DNA of 64,000 nt from Inediibacterium massiliense (GCF_001282725.1 NZ_LN876584.1:1122-65121), one strand, 5' to 3'; shown: positions 20,086 to 30,494, counted from the first letter of the stretch. Numbers and translations are program-made. The notes: generated by a model from the letters alone, not told the origin.

Positions 20086-21821
20086 AAATAGATTCTATGG
20101 ATACTTTACAAAAAATAAGAGAAAAAGCACTAAAAAAAGTAAGATTAAGAAATCCCAATGAAAATATGAAAGATCATCAAGATGATCAAAAAGATATTTT
20201 AGTCTGTGGAGGCACAGGCTGTATGGCAAGTGATAGCAATAAGCTGATTAAAAATCTTGAATTGATCTTAAAAGCAAGAGGATATTCTGACAAAGTAAAT
20301 GTCATCAAAACAGGATGTTTTGGCTTTTGCGAGCAAGGTCCCATTGTCAAAATACAACCTGACAATATATTTTATGTAAAAGTCGGCCCAAAAGATGCCA
20401 AGGATATTATTGATAAACATATTATAGGCGGACATCAAATAGAAAGATTGTTGTATAAAAATCCTTCAAATGAAGAAAGAATACACAAACATAAAGATAT
20501 TCCCTTCTATAAAAAGCAACTACGTATTGCTCTTAGGAATTGTGGACGCATTCATCCTGAAGATATTTATGAATATATTGCTTTTTCTGGATATGAAGCT
20601 TTAGGAAAAGTTCTTGACAAATCTCCTGAAGAAGTAATAGATATAGTAAAAAAATCAGGCCTCAGAGGAAGAGGCGGTGGAGGCTTTCCTACAGGTCTTA
20701 AGTGGCAGCTTACTCGTGAATCAGAAGGAGATATAAAATATATCATCTGTAATGCTGACGAAGGAGATCCAGGAGCTTTTATGGATAGAAGTATATTAGA
20801 AGGAGATCCTCATAGCGTGCTTGAAGCTATGATTATTGGAGGATATGCAATTGGTGCAAATCATGGAGTTATCTATATAAGAGCCGAATATCCACTCGCT
20901 GTAGAAAGACTCAATACCGCTATTGATCAAGCAAGAGAATTAGGATTACTAGGAAAAAATATATTTGGTTCAGACTTTCACTTTGACATTACCATAAAAT
21001 ATGGAGCAGGTGCTTTTGTTTGCGGAGAAGAGACTGCTCTAATTAACTCTGTAGAAGGTAGAAGAGGAGAGCCAAACAATAAGCCTCCTTATCCTGCTCA
21101 AGAAGGCTATTGGAGTCGTCCTACCTGTGTAAACAACGTAGAAACCTTTGCAAATATTCCTCCTATTATTTTAAAGGGTCCTGAGTGGTTTTCATCTATA
21201 GGAACAGAAAAAAGCAAAGGTACAAAAGTATTTGCCCTTGCAGGGAAAATAAACAATATAGGCCTTGTAGAAGTACCTATGGGTACTACTCTTCGTGAAA
21301 TCATTTATGATGTAGGAGGAGGAATTCATAAAGGGCATAAATTTAAAGCCGTACAAACTGGAGGTCCTTCTGGAGGAGTCATTACAGACAAAGATTTAGA
21401 TACTCCTATTGATTACGAACACTTAACAGAAATCGGATCTATGATGGGATCTGGTGGAATGATTGTTATGGATGAAACAAATTGCATGGTAAACATTTCA
21501 AAATTCTATATGGAATTTATTATGGATGAATCCTGTGGAAGATGTACTCCTTGTAGAGTAGGTACAAAAAGAATGCATGAATATTTACAAAAAATCACTC
21601 ATGGAGAAGCTACAATGGAAGACTTAGATGCTTTAAAGGAGCTTGCTTATATGATCAAAGATGGATCCCTTTGTGGTTTAGGTCAAACTGCTCCCAATCC
21701 AATCTTAAGCACTATGAAATACTTCTTTGATGAATATAGATCTCATATAGAAGATAAAGTTTGTCCTACTGGAGAATGCAAAAAGCTTTCTAGTCCTAAA
21801 AATGAGGAGGTGAAAATATGA
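20082..21821 (+). CDS. hydB: Bifurcating [FeFe]-hydrogenase subunit HydB / NuoF-like
   Basis: 579 aa with a GTG start 7 nt after GGAGG. Order: an N-terminal [2Fe-2S] thioredoxin-like domain (about 36-120; CGGTGC, CFGFC); the NuoF FMN/NAD core with GLRGRGGGGFPTGLKW (about 200-215), NADEGDPGAFMDR and GAGAFVCGEETAL; then the SLBB region; and the [4Fe-4S] site ESCGRCTPCR near the C-terminus. It stops shortly after CPTGECKKL, so the C-terminal two-cluster ferredoxin domain of Thermotoga-type HydB is absent. Binds NAD(H) and FMN and is the likely bifurcation site. Overlaps hydA by ATGA. Confidence 0.93.
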   Translation: MKIDSMDTLQKIREKALKKVRLRNPNENMKDHQDDQKDILVCGGTGCMASDSNKLIKNLELILKARGYSDKVNVIKTGCFGFCEQGPIVKIQPDNIFYVKVGPKDAKDIIDKHIIGGHQIERLLYKNPSNEERIHKHKDIPFYKKQLRIALRNCGRIHPEDIYEYIAFSGYEALGKVLDKSPEEVIDIVKKSGLRGRGGGGFPTGLKWQLTRESEGDIKYIICNADEGDPGAFMDRSILEGDPHSVLEAMIIGGYAIGANHGVIYIRAEYPLAVERLNTAIDQARELGLLGKNIFGSDFHFDITIKYGAGAFVCGEETALINSVEGRRGEPNNKPPYPAQEGYWSRPTCVNNVETFANIPPIILKGPEWFSSIGTEKSKGTKVFALAGKINNIGLVEVPMGTTLREIIYDVGGGIHKGHKFKAVQTGGPSGGVITDKDLDTPIDYEHLTEIGSMMGSGGMIVMDETNCMVNISKFYMEFIMDESCGRCTPCRVGTKRMHEYLQKITHGEATMEDLDALKELAYMIKDGSLCGLGQTAPNPILSTMKYFFDEYRSHIEDKVCPTGECKKLSSPKNEEVKI

Positions 21822-23569
21822 ATGAAGAAAAAATGATTCATATTAGTATAAACGATATGCCATTAGAAGTAAAAGAAGGAATTACAATTCTTGAAGCTGC
21901 TCATAAAGCAGGAGTAAAGATCCCTACTTTATGTCATCTAGATTTACACGATTTAAAGCTTGCCAATAAAGTGGCCTCTTGCAGAGTATGTACTGTGGAG
22001 TTAATCGGAAAAAATTCTTTAGTGCCAGCTTGTGTTACAAAGGTATCAGAAGGAATGGTCATTCATACAGATTCTATTCGAGCTATCAAAACAAGAAGAA
22101 TGGCAGTAGAACTTTTATTGTCAAACCATCCTAATGAATGTTTTACATGTCCTAAAAATTTAGAATGTGAATTACAGTCTTTGGCAAAAGAACTTGGAGT
22201 ACGGGAAATAAAATGGCTTGGAGAAAGAAAAAAATTTGAAAAAGATTTATCTAGCGATGCCATCGTGAAAGATCCTAATAAATGTATTATGTGTAGAAGA
22301 TGCGAAACCATGTGTAACGAAGTCCAAACATGTGGAATATTATCTGCTATTGGTCGTGGCTTTAAAGCATTTGTAGGTCCTGCCTTTGATATTCCTATGG
22401 CAGAATCTTCTTGTACTTATTGTGGACAGTGTGTATCTGTATGTCCTACAGCTGCTTTAACAGAAGTAAACCATACAGACAAAGTATGGAAAGCTTTAGC
22501 TGATCCTGATAAACATGTAGTGGTACAGACTGCTCCTGCTATCCGAGTAGCCATTGGAGAATTATTTGGAATGGATGCTGGAACCATTGCCACAGGAAAA
22601 ATGGTTACAGCCCTTAAAAGAATGAATTTTGATGCTGTATTTGATACGGATTTTGGAGCTGATCTTACCATTATGGAAGAAGCAACAGAATTTATGCATA
22701 GGATGGAGCATGGTGGAACCCTACCTATGCTTACAAGCTGCTGTCCTGCTTGGGTAAAATTTATCGAACATCAATTTCCTGAGTTATTAGATGTTCCTTC
22801 TACTTGTAGATCTCCTCATATTATGTTTGGAACCATCGCAAAAACCTACTATGCACAAAAGCACAATCTAGATCCTAAAAATATAGTAGTCGTATCTGTC
22901 ATGCCTTGTATCGCCAAAAAAGCTGAAGCAAAAAGGCCAGAACTTACTAAGGATTATCAAACAGATGTAGATATTGTCATTACTACCAGAGAACTAGGAG
23001 CCATGATTAAAGAAGCTGGAATTGATTTTAAGAATCTTCCAGATAGTGAATTTGACCACCCATTAGGAGAAACAACAGGCGCATCTGTCATATTTGGAAC
23101 AACAGGAGGCGTCATAGAAGCTGCTATGCGTACAGCTTATGAATGGATTACAGGAGAAGAATTAAAAGAAGTTGAGTTTACTCAATTAAGAGGTATGGAA
23201 GGCATACGAGAAGCTACTGTAAAAATAAAAGATAAAGACGTACGAATAGGCATCGCTCATGGTCTTGGAAATGCTCGTATTATCCTCGAAAAAATAAGAG
23301 ATGGAAAATCTCCTTATGATGCCATTGAAATTATGGCTTGTCCTGGAGGATGTATTGGTGGAGGAGGACAACCTTTCCATCATGGAAATGATGAAATCGT
23401 AAGGAAAAGACAACAAGCCATCTATGAAGAAGATCGAAATAAAAAAATAAGAAAATCTCATGAAAACACTGAAGTATTAAGGCTGTACAAAGAATTTTTA
23501 GGAGAACCTTATGGAGAAAAAGCCCATAAGCTTCTCCACACCCATTATGAAAAGAAAGATAGAATATAA
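21818..23569 (+). CDS. hydA: [FeFe]-hydrogenase catalytic subunit HydA (bifurcating type)
   Basis: 583 aa. N-terminal [2Fe-2S] domain (C39, C55, C58, C72); His/Cys-ligated cluster (H104, C108, C111, C117); two [4Fe-4S] sites (CIMCRRCETMC and CTYCGQCVSVCP, about 152-210); then the H-cluster domain with TSCCPAWV, MPCIAKKAEAKRPE and ACPGGCIGGGGQP; and a small-subunit tail (RRQQAIYEED type). The TSCCPAWV form is usual in trimeric HydABC enzymes. With HydB and HydC it reversibly couples H2 to NAD and ferredoxin. A GAGGAGGTG ribosome binding site precedes the ATG. Maturases HydEFG are not in the window. Confidence 0.96.
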   Translation: MNEEKMIHISINDMPLEVKEGITILEAAHKAGVKIPTLCHLDLHDLKLANKVASCRVCTVELIGKNSLVPACVTKVSEGMVIHTDSIRAIKTRRMAVELLLSNHPNECFTCPKNLECELQSLAKELGVREIKWLGERKKFEKDLSSDAIVKDPNKCIMCRRCETMCNEVQTCGILSAIGRGFKAFVGPAFDIPMAESSCTYCGQCVSVCPTAALTEVNHTDKVWKALADPDKHVVVQTAPAIRVAIGELFGMDAGTIATGKMVTALKRMNFDAVFDTDFGADLTIMEEATEFMHRMEHGGTLPMLTSCCPAWVKFIEHQFPELLDVPSTCRSPHIMFGTIAKTYYAQKHNLDPKNIVVVSVMPCIAKKAEAKRPELTKDYQTDVDIVITTRELGAMIKEAGIDFKNLPDSEFDHPLGETTGASVIFGTTGGVIEAAMRTAYEWITGEELKEVEFTQLRGMEGIREATVKIKDKDVRIGIAHGLGNARIILEKIRDGKSPYDAIEIMACPGGCIGGGGQPFHHGNDEIVRKRQQAIYEEDRNKKIRKSHENTEVLRLYKEFLGEPYGEKAHKLLHTHYEKKDRI

Positions 23570-23573
23570 TCAT

Positions 23574-23612
23574 TGTATAAGTCTTAGTATATACTATACT
23601 AAGACTTATACA
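23574..23612. other. Inverted repeat between convergent hydA and antiporter operon
   Basis: 16-bp perfect arms (TGTATAAGTCTTAGTA / TACTAAGACTTATACA) with a 7-nt loop. It lacks a U-run on either strand and overlaps the stop of the minus-strand gene, so it may act as a bidirectional stop or RNA-end stabiliser rather than a classical terminator. Confidence 0.6.
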
Positions 23613-25582
23613 ACTAAAAATACTAAAAGACTTGCTAAAAGAATAGCTACAATAAACACAGCATACCTTAAACTATTTACACTTTTACCTATTTCTTCTA
23701 TAACTTCTTGTAAACTTTTGAATTCAAATTTCATATCTTTTATTATATATTGGATAGAAAATCTCCTTATTTTTTGTTTCTTATATTTTTTAGGTTGGAT
23801 TTGTATTCCACTAATAGACTGAATGACTCCTTGTGTCAAATACACAAAGTCTACTACAATTCTATCTATAAAGTGAAATATAGCCGAAGTAAAACGAAAT
23901 GTATAAACAAGTACAGGTTTATATAAATCTCTTTCAAGATTAAACCAATTTAAAGATGGATTGATATAAATTTTTTCTCCCTCTACTTCTTTTCTTAAAA
24001 CTTTTTGTACAAATATGATATATATAAGTACCCCTATAAAAATCGTTTTGATAGAAGATATAATATAAGCAGGTTTGTAAAAATGAATGGGTGTATATTT
24101 TGATGTACCAAATATATATATAGCTTTCTGAAGAATAGGAGAAATACTATTAGGGAAAATCCCTATATAAACAATCACCCCTGCTAATGTGGCCATAGGA
24201 AAAATAGCTCTTTTTTTCACAAGGTGTTTAAGTTGTCCATTGTATTGTTCATTTTTTTCAACAAATACAGTTATAAATATTTTAAGAAGATATGCTACTG
24301 TAAAACTACTACTTAAAGTAAATATGATCTCTGCTATGGTAAACCATATATTGTGATACATATGATGAGCCACTCCTAGTGCTTCATGTAAAATAGTTTT
24401 ACTAATAAATCCATTGAACCCTGGCATGCCTATAATAGCCAAAAGCCCAATGAAAAATACAGCCTTTAATTTTGTTTTATTTTTTCCAAAGCCTTTAATT
24501 TTATTGATACTTAATTCATGTAATACCATATAAATAATCCCTGCCCCCATAAATAAAAGTACTTTAAATATGGCATGATTAACAATATGATATAGTGTAC
24601 CATAAATAGCTACACTTTTATGATCCTTTAAAAGTCCATACAGTCCTATTCCTACTAAAATATATCCTGCTTGACTCATGCTACTATAGGCAAGGATTCT
24701 TTTAATATTTCTTTGGAAAAGAGCCAAAAACCCTCCTAAGAACATATTCACAAGACCTAATACAAATAAAATGGTAGATAAAGTTTCATCGATCTCTATC
24801 ATCCATACGGTTACAATAATCCCAAATATTCCTGTTTTGATTAGAATTCCTGACAAAATAGCACTTGCTGGGGTAGGTGCTGCCGGATGTGCCTTTGGAA
24901 GCCATACATGAAGAGGAAACATACTTGCCTTTGTTCCAAATCCAATAATCATAAGACCACTAATTAAATACTGTATATTCCCTATTTTTTTCATTTTCAT
25001 TCCTAATTCACTAATATTTAAAGTTCCTGTATAGTCATACAAAATAAATAATCCCATTAAAAGTACAAGACCTGCTCCTATAGCCATAGCTAAATAAGAT
25101 TTTCCTGCTTCATGGGCATATTGATCTTCGTCATGAATGATAAGTGCATAGGAAGTAAAAGACATGATCTCGAAAAAAGCAAATAAATTTAAAATATTTT
25201 CGGAAATAAAAATTCCTATGGTGCTAAATAAAGTAAGCATGAAAAACGAATAATATCTATTTCTTTTTTTATAATGAATCAAATATTGAGTAGAATACAT
25301 AGTTGTCAAAACCCATATAAAAGTAGTAATAAAAACAAATATATATCGAAATGCATCTAATCTTAAAGATAGTCCTGTTCCCATAATATCTGGTATGAAA
25401 AGTAAAATAGGTTCTTTCATCACTCTTTTATAAAGAAAAAGTACGATCAAAAATTCCAAAGCCGTCATTAATATGTTGAAAAGATCTCTATACGTTTCAT
25501 TTTTTCTTCCTATAAGCCACCCAAATATAGCCCCTATGAATGGGATGACTAAAATGAGTATCAAAGCTGTTTGATCAAACAA
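23606..25582 (-). CDS. NuoL/MrpA-type proton-channel subunit, last gene of the antiporter operon
   Basis: 658 aa from a TTG at 25582: AGGAGG is 6 nt upstream, whereas the ATG at 25588 abuts it. About 14 core helices of the antiporter-like family with the channel Glu (FFEIMSFTSYALIIHDED, about 130-150), the Lys helix and broken TM7 (GFGTKASMFPLHVWLPKAHP...PTPASAILSG, about 215-250) and TM12 Lys region. About 150 extra C-terminal residues end in a membrane helix (LRYAVFIVAILLASLLVFLVV). Close tandem paralogue of 25599-27533. Likely conducts H+ or Na+ in the complex. Confidence 0.85.
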   Translation of the reverse strand: MFDQTALILILVIPFIGAIFGWLIGRKNETYRDLFNILMTALEFLIVLFLYKRVMKEPILLFIPDIMGTGLSLRLDAFRYIFVFITTFIWVLTTMYSTQYLIHYKKRNRYYSFFMLTLFSTIGIFISENILNLFAFFEIMSFTSYALIIHDEDQYAHEAGKSYLAMAIGAGLVLLMGLFILYDYTGTLNISELGMKMKKIGNIQYLISGLMIIGFGTKASMFPLHVWLPKAHPAAPTPASAILSGILIKTGIFGIIVTVWMIEIDETLSTILFVLGLVNMFLGGFLALFQRNIKRILAYSSMSQAGYILVGIGLYGLLKDHKSVAIYGTLYHIVNHAIFKVLLFMGAGIIYMVLHELSINKIKGFGKNKTKLKAVFFIGLLAIIGMPGFNGFISKTILHEALGVAHHMYHNIWFTIAEIIFTLSSSFTVAYLLKIFITVFVEKNEQYNGQLKHLVKKRAIFPMATLAGVIVYIGIFPNSISPILQKAIYIFGTSKYTPIHFYKPAYIISSIKTIFIGVLIYIIFVQKVLRKEVEGEKIYINPSLNWFNLERDLYKPVLVYTFRFTSAIFHFIDRIVVDFVYLTQGVIQSISGIQIQPKKYKKQKIRRFSIQYIIKDMKFEFKSLQEVIEEIGKSVNSLRYAVFIVAILLASLLVFLVV

Positions 25583-25598
25583 AATCATCCTCCTCTCT

Positions 25599-27533
25599 TT
25601 AAAAAACAAGTACCATTAAAAGGATTGCTAATATCACCGCAACTATAAACAAAGCATACATCAAACTATTCATTCCTTCATACATATGACTTACTACTTG
25701 AGATACAGTCTTTGTTGGAATATCTATAGAAATATTTTTATTGCCTTTACTTAACTCTATCCCACTTAATCTTTTTATTTTTCCTCCCATATAATATACT
25801 AAATTTAAAGCACTTTGATCAATTACGTGAAAAACATATGAAGAAGATATAAAAATCCATCTTAAAGTAGGTTTATATATATTTTTTTCAATACTCAACC
25901 AGTTTAAAGTAGGATTCATGTAAACAATCTTTCCTTCTATTTCCTTTGTCAAATATTTTTTAGTCAATAGATATAAGATGATTCCTAATACTATATTGAT
26001 CAAAGAACTTTTCATATGACTCCATGTATAGAAATGCTGGATAGAAAAATGTCCTTCTCCTAATTCATCTGTTGCATATCCTATGATATTCATCATATTT
26101 TGAGGATTTATTCCTATATAAATAATCAATATACTTAAAATCAACATAGGAAATAGTGCTCTTTTTTTGATAAAACTTCTCCATTGACCTTTGTATTTTT
26201 CATTGTTTTCTATAAATACAGTAACAAATATTTTTAACATATAAGCTACAGTAAAAACACTACTAATAGTAAAAATCACTTCTGCTACAGTCCATCCTAT
26301 ATTGTGATACAAATGATGTGCCTCAGCTAAAGCTATATGAAGTAACGTCTTACTAATATATCCATTAGACCCTGGAAATCCTATAATTGCTAAGAACCCT
26401 AGGAAAAATAATCCTTTCAATATATACTTATGCTTTCCAAATCCCTTAATTTCATTAATACTTAGTTCATGAAGAATCATATAAATAATTCCTGCCCCCA
26501 TAAAAAGTAACACTTTAAATATAGCATGATTTACAATATGAAATAATGTAGCATAAATAGCTACGGAGCCATGTTCTCTCAAAATTCCTATTAAACCAAT
26601 TCCTACAAGAATATAACCTGCTTGACTCATTCCACTATAAGCCAATATCCTCTTTATATTTCTTTGAAATAAAGCAAAAAAGCCTCCCACAAACATATTG
26701 ATCAAACCTAAAATCAATATAAAAATAGAAAAGTTCATATCACCTTCCATTAAATAATAGTTAATAATAAATATTCCGAATATACCTGTTTTGAGTAATA
26801 CACCAGATAAAATAGCACTAGCTGGAGTTGGAGCAGCAGGATAAACTTTAGGAACCCATACATGAAAAGGAAATACTGTTGCTTTTACTCCAAATCCTAT
26901 AAAAATCAAAGTACTAATCATATACTTGATGTTTCCAATATCTCTCATAGCCTCTCCCAACTGGCTAATGTATAAAACACCTGTATATTCATATAAAAGG
27001 AATAATCCCATCAAAAGAACCATCCCCCCTCCAATAGCCATTCCAATGTAAACTTTTCCTGCTTGGAGAGTATATTGATCCTCATCATGAATAATCAACA
27101 TATAAGAAGTAAACGACATGATTTCAAAGAAAGTAAATAAATTGAGTATATTCTCTGATAAGAATATTCCTATAGTACTAAATAATGTAAGCATGAAAAA
27201 TGCATAATATCTATTCCTATTTTTGTGACGAATCAAATATTGAGTAGAATAAATAGTAGTTAAAAACCATATCAAACAACTAATCCATAAAAAGATATAA
27301 CGGAAAACATCTAGTTTTAAAGATAATCCCGTTCCCATAATATCAGGGATAAAGACAGTGATAGGTTCTTTGACAACTTCTTTATATAAAAAAGTCACGA
27401 TCAAAAAAGTGATACCTGTTAATCCTATATGAAGTATATCTCTTATTTTTTCACTCTTTTTACCTACTAAGTATCCGATCAAAGAAATTATGGCAGGAAA
27501 TAATAAAATACTTAAGAGGATCACTTGATTCAT
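25599..27533 (-). CDS. NuoL/MrpA-type proton-channel subunit (first of a tandem pair)
   Basis: 644 aa from the ATG at 27533, which follows AAAGGAGA; in-frame starts further upstream have no ribosome binding site. Same plan as its downstream paralogue: channel Glu in FFEIMSFTSYMLIIHDED, Lys/broken helix in GFGVKATVFPFHVWVPKVYPAAPTPASAILSG, a His-rich FHIVNHAIFKVLLF helix, and a C-terminal extension ending in a membrane anchor (LMYALFIVAVILAILLMVLVF). The C-terminal MrpA modules (MbhD/MbhE) are separate genes in this operon, so these are the N-terminal MrpA-like part plus a private tail. Confidence 0.85.
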   Translation of the reverse strand: MNQVILLSILLFPAIISLIGYLVGKKSEKIRDILHIGLTGITFLIVTFLYKEVVKEPITVFIPDIMGTGLSLKLDVFRYIFLWISCLIWFLTTIYSTQYLIRHKNRNRYYAFFMLTLFSTIGIFLSENILNLFTFFEIMSFTSYMLIIHDEDQYTLQAGKVYIGMAIGGGMVLLMGLFLLYEYTGVLYISQLGEAMRDIGNIKYMISTLIFIGFGVKATVFPFHVWVPKVYPAAPTPASAILSGVLLKTGIFGIFIINYYLMEGDMNFSIFILILGLINMFVGGFFALFQRNIKRILAYSGMSQAGYILVGIGLIGILREHGSVAIYATLFHIVNHAIFKVLLFMGAGIIYMILHELSINEIKGFGKHKYILKGLFFLGFLAIIGFPGSNGYISKTLLHIALAEAHHLYHNIGWTVAEVIFTISSVFTVAYMLKIFVTVFIENNEKYKGQWRSFIKKRALFPMLILSILIIYIGINPQNMMNIIGYATDELGEGHFSIQHFYTWSHMKSSLINIVLGIILYLLTKKYLTKEIEGKIVYMNPTLNWLSIEKNIYKPTLRWIFISSSYVFHVIDQSALNLVYYMGGKIKRLSGIELSKGNKNISIDIPTKTVSQVVSHMYEGMNSLMYALFIVAVILAILLMVLVF

Positions 27534-27558
27534 AAAAAGATCTCCTTTCATAAAGCCT

Positions 27559-29010
27559 TTATAATATATTTTTGGCAATTTGCTGGATATAATGCAGAAT
27601 TACATTTGGGAATAGTCCTAAAAAAACTGTAATGGTAGTGAGTACTACAATAGGAACCAACATTTTTAAAGGAGGATCTAAATTTTCTATATTCTTTTGT
27701 TCTTCCTTGTGAAAAAAAGCTGTCACTACAATAGGTAAAAGATAGGTTGCAGTTAAAAAAGCACTTACTAAAAGAATCACAGGAAAAATGATTTTATTTT
27801 CAGAAAGCCCTCCTAAAGCTAAAAACCACTTGCTTACAAAAGCATTGGTAGGAGGAATCCCAACCAATGAAATAGAAGCAATCCCAAAGCACCACATAGT
27901 AATAGGCATTCTTCTTCCAATTCCTTTGATCTCATCCATATTTTTTTTATGGGTCATATAATAAATTGCACCTACACAGAAGAATAGAGTAATTTTTATC
28001 ACTGCATGATTAATCAGATGCAGCAATCCTCCTGTTAAGGCATTTTCATTTAAAAGAATGATGCCAAGTAAAATATACCCAAGTTGACTAACAGTTGAAT
28101 ATGCAAGCCTTTTTTTCAAATTTTCTTGATGAAGGGCAAGCAGTGACCCTAGAAGTATTGTAATAAAAACCAATACACTAATATACTTATTTCCATGAAT
28201 CGTTCTAATGACCTCAGAACCAAATATAAAATAACTTACTCGAATGAGTACAAATACTCCAGACTTTACAACTGCTACAGCATGTAAAAGTGAACTTACT
28301 GGAGTTGGAGCTACCATGGCAGCAGGAAGCCAACTATGAAAAGGTACAATAGCAGCTTTTACACCAAATCCCAAAAACATAACTGTATAAATAATTCTCA
28401 TAAGATGTGGATTGTCTATAAGTGCTCCTTTTAAAACTCCTCCTGGTATGAAATTTAAGCTACTCGTCATACTAAATAAAAGGATCATTCCTAAAAGGGC
28501 AAGAGTGGCTCCTCCTAAAGAATAAATTAGATATTTTTTCCCACTATATAAAGCTTCTTTACTACCTGCATGAATCACAAGAGGAAAAGTTGCTAACGTA
28601 AGAAGCTCATAAAAAATATATAGAGTAAATAAATTTCCCGAAAATGCAATACCCATAGTAATCCCTAATGTGAGGATAAAAAATATAAAAAATCTTTCTT
28701 CTTTTCCTTCATGCTTCATATATTCCATAGAGTAAAAGGTCGTAAAAATCCAAAGGGTAGACGCCAAAAGAGCGAACAATAGTCCAAGTTTATCTACTTT
28801 GAAATAAACATCTATCAAAGGATTGATTCTTAAAAGATCTATCTTTGTTTCTTTTCCTTGAAGAAAAATTGCTAAAACTGCTAAAAAATTCATTGCTACA
28901 GATGAGACTGCAAATATATTTCTTATCTTTTCTCCTTTGAATAACACTTTTGTTCCTACTCCTGCAAGAAAAAAAGGAAGAAATATTGGCACAAGCAAAA
29001 ACCAGTTCAT
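27559..29010 (-). CDS. NuoM/MrpD-type proton-channel subunit
   Basis: 483 aa from the ATG at 29010, preceded by GAGGTG; a GTG at 29019 overlaps that site. About 14 helices. Family residues: channel Glu in LYIFYELLTLATFPLVIHAG, GFGVKAAIVPFHSWLPAAMVAPTPVSSLLHAVAVVKSG (Lys helix and TPVSSLLH), and LLHLINHAVIKITLFF. The core length fits MrpD/NuoM without extension. Third of the four pump-type subunits in the operon, overlapping the next gene's upstream region by a few codons. Expected partner of the MrpC/NuoK-like subunit. Confidence 0.87.
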   Translation of the reverse strand: MNWFLLVPIFLPFFLAGVGTKVLFKGEKIRNIFAVSSVAMNFLAVLAIFLQGKETKIDLLRINPLIDVYFKVDKLGLLFALLASTLWIFTTFYSMEYMKHEGKEERFFIFFILTLGITMGIAFSGNLFTLYIFYELLTLATFPLVIHAGSKEALYSGKKYLIYSLGGATLALLGMILLFSMTSSLNFIPGGVLKGALIDNPHLMRIIYTVMFLGFGVKAAIVPFHSWLPAAMVAPTPVSSLLHAVAVVKSGVFVLIRVSYFIFGSEVIRTIHGNKYISVLVFITILLGSLLALHQENLKKRLAYSTVSQLGYILLGIILLNENALTGGLLHLINHAVIKITLFFCVGAIYYMTHKKNMDEIKGIGRRMPITMWCFGIASISLVGIPPTNAFVSKWFLALGGLSENKIIFPVILLVSAFLTATYLLPIVVTAFFHKEEQKNIENLDPPLKMLVPIVVLTTITVFLGLFPNVILHYIQQIAKNIL

Positions 29011-29023
29011 TTTCGTCACCTCA

Positions 29024-30493
29024 CTAAATAAGTCCTTTTCTTATCATATCAATCAATCCATTAGAAATGACACCTACTCCAATCATAATTATCATCAAAA
29101 TAAATATAGGCGCTAATTCTTTGAATGACTTTTCCTTGGATCCATAAACTTTTCCCTCTATATTTTCTTCTCCAAAATATCCATTTACTACAATTGGAAA
29201 ATAATAAACTGCATTTAAAAGGCTGCTGATTAAGATGGCCCCCATAAAAACAAGTTTTCCCATATCTATAGTAGCTAAAGCTAAATACCATTTGCTAATA
29301 AAACCTGGAAGAATTGGGATTCCTACCATAGATAATGCTCCTAGTGTAAAAATTCCTAATGTGAGAGGCATCTCTTTTCCGATTCCTTTTAATTCACTTA
29401 GCTTTTTCGTATGTGTTTTTTCAATCATAGCTCCTGCTGCTAAAAATAATCCTGATTTTGTAACCGCATGACCAATCATATGAAAAATTGCCATAGTAAG
29501 TCCTAACTCATTTCCAAGTCCTATTCCAAAATAGATATATCCCATTTGAGCCACACTAGAGTATGCAATGACTCTTTTGATTTCCTTTTGCCTAATGGCA
29601 AATATAGATCCCATAATCATACCTAATGTACCTAATATCAGAATGAAATTTAAAATACCAAACTCTATAATCATTTCTTTCCCATAAATTCTGTAAAATA
29701 TTTTGATGAGTAATAAAACAGGTGGTTTTAACACCAACGAAGACAATAAGGCACTAGAAAAGGATGGAGCACTAGAATGAGCATCTGGAAGCCATACATA
29801 CATAGGAAACATAGCACTTTTAATACCTATGCCTATGGTAAAAAGCCCTGATGAGATGAGTAATGTATTTTTATATAATCCATAAGAATTTACAATCTCC
29901 TTATGCATAAAATTCATATTTAAATGACCTGTAATATCATATAAAAATGCAATTCCCATTAATATAAGCCCTGAGGCTAAGCTGCTTAAAATCAAATATT
30001 TTAATGCAGCAGCAATGTTTTCTTTCTTATCTTTTACTACAATAATTCCACAAGAAGCTAAAGTGGTCACCTCTATAAATACAAAGCTATTAAATAAATC
30101 ATTTGTAAAAACCATCCCTAGTAAGGAACCTACCAAAATATTCACTAATATATAATAAAATATAATTTTATTTTCTTTTATTTCTTTTTCTATAGAATAA
30201 ATAGAATACCAAGTCACCAATAATGCTACAAGACAAAATACAATACTCATCATGCTTTCTATAAATCCTATCTGAAATTCTATCCCCCATGGTGCATCAA
30301 AATGTCCTACTCTGTATATATAAGCTCCATTCTCATTTACATATCCTAAGTTTAGTATTCCCAATACCAAAGATATAGACATTGTAAAAATACTAAGCTT
30401 TTTTACTCTATCTATTTTTTTCATAAGGGGCATTACAAAAGCACTGATGAATAAAATTAATATGATCAACAGTGGAAAATTATTGGCACCCAT
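29024..30493 (-). CDS. mrpD: MrpD/MbhH-type proton-channel subunit
   Basis: 489 aa, about 14 helices. Channel Glu in NSFVFIEVTTLASCGIIVVKD. Lys helix GIGIKSAMFPMYVWLPDAHSSAPSFSSALLSSLVLKPP. FHMIGHAVTKSGLFLAAGAMI. The broken-helix motif is SAPSFSSALLS, a variation on TPVSALLH that is also seen in Mbh/Mrp D subunits. It directly follows mrpC, as in Mrp and Mbh operons (MrpC-MrpD / MbhG-MbhH), so I assign it as the ortholog of MrpD. The ATG is 2 nt after the mrpC stop, preceded by GAGGGGGG. Confidence 0.88.
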   Translation of the reverse strand: MGANNFPLLIILILFISAFVMPLMKKIDRVKKLSIFTMSISLVLGILNLGYVNENGAYIYRVGHFDAPWGIEFQIGFIESMMSIVFCLVALLVTWYSIYSIEKEIKENKIIFYYILVNILVGSLLGMVFTNDLFNSFVFIEVTTLASCGIIVVKDKKENIAAALKYLILSSLASGLILMGIAFLYDITGHLNMNFMHKEIVNSYGLYKNTLLISSGLFTIGIGIKSAMFPMYVWLPDAHSSAPSFSSALLSSLVLKPPVLLLIKIFYRIYGKEMIIEFGILNFILILGTLGMIMGSIFAIRQKEIKRVIAYSSVAQMGYIYFGIGLGNELGLTMAIFHMIGHAVTKSGLFLAAGAMIEKTHTKKLSELKGIGKEMPLTLGIFTLGALSMVGIPILPGFISKWYLALATIDMGKLVFMGAILISSLLNAVYYFPIVVNGYFGEENIEGKVYGSKEKSFKELAPIFILMIIMIGVGVISNGLIDMIRKGLI

Positions 30494-30494
30494 T

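Noticed and set aside
23574-23612. Classical Rho-independent terminator after hydA
   Set aside because: The 16-bp hairpin has no U-run on either strand, so it is listed only as an inverted repeat.
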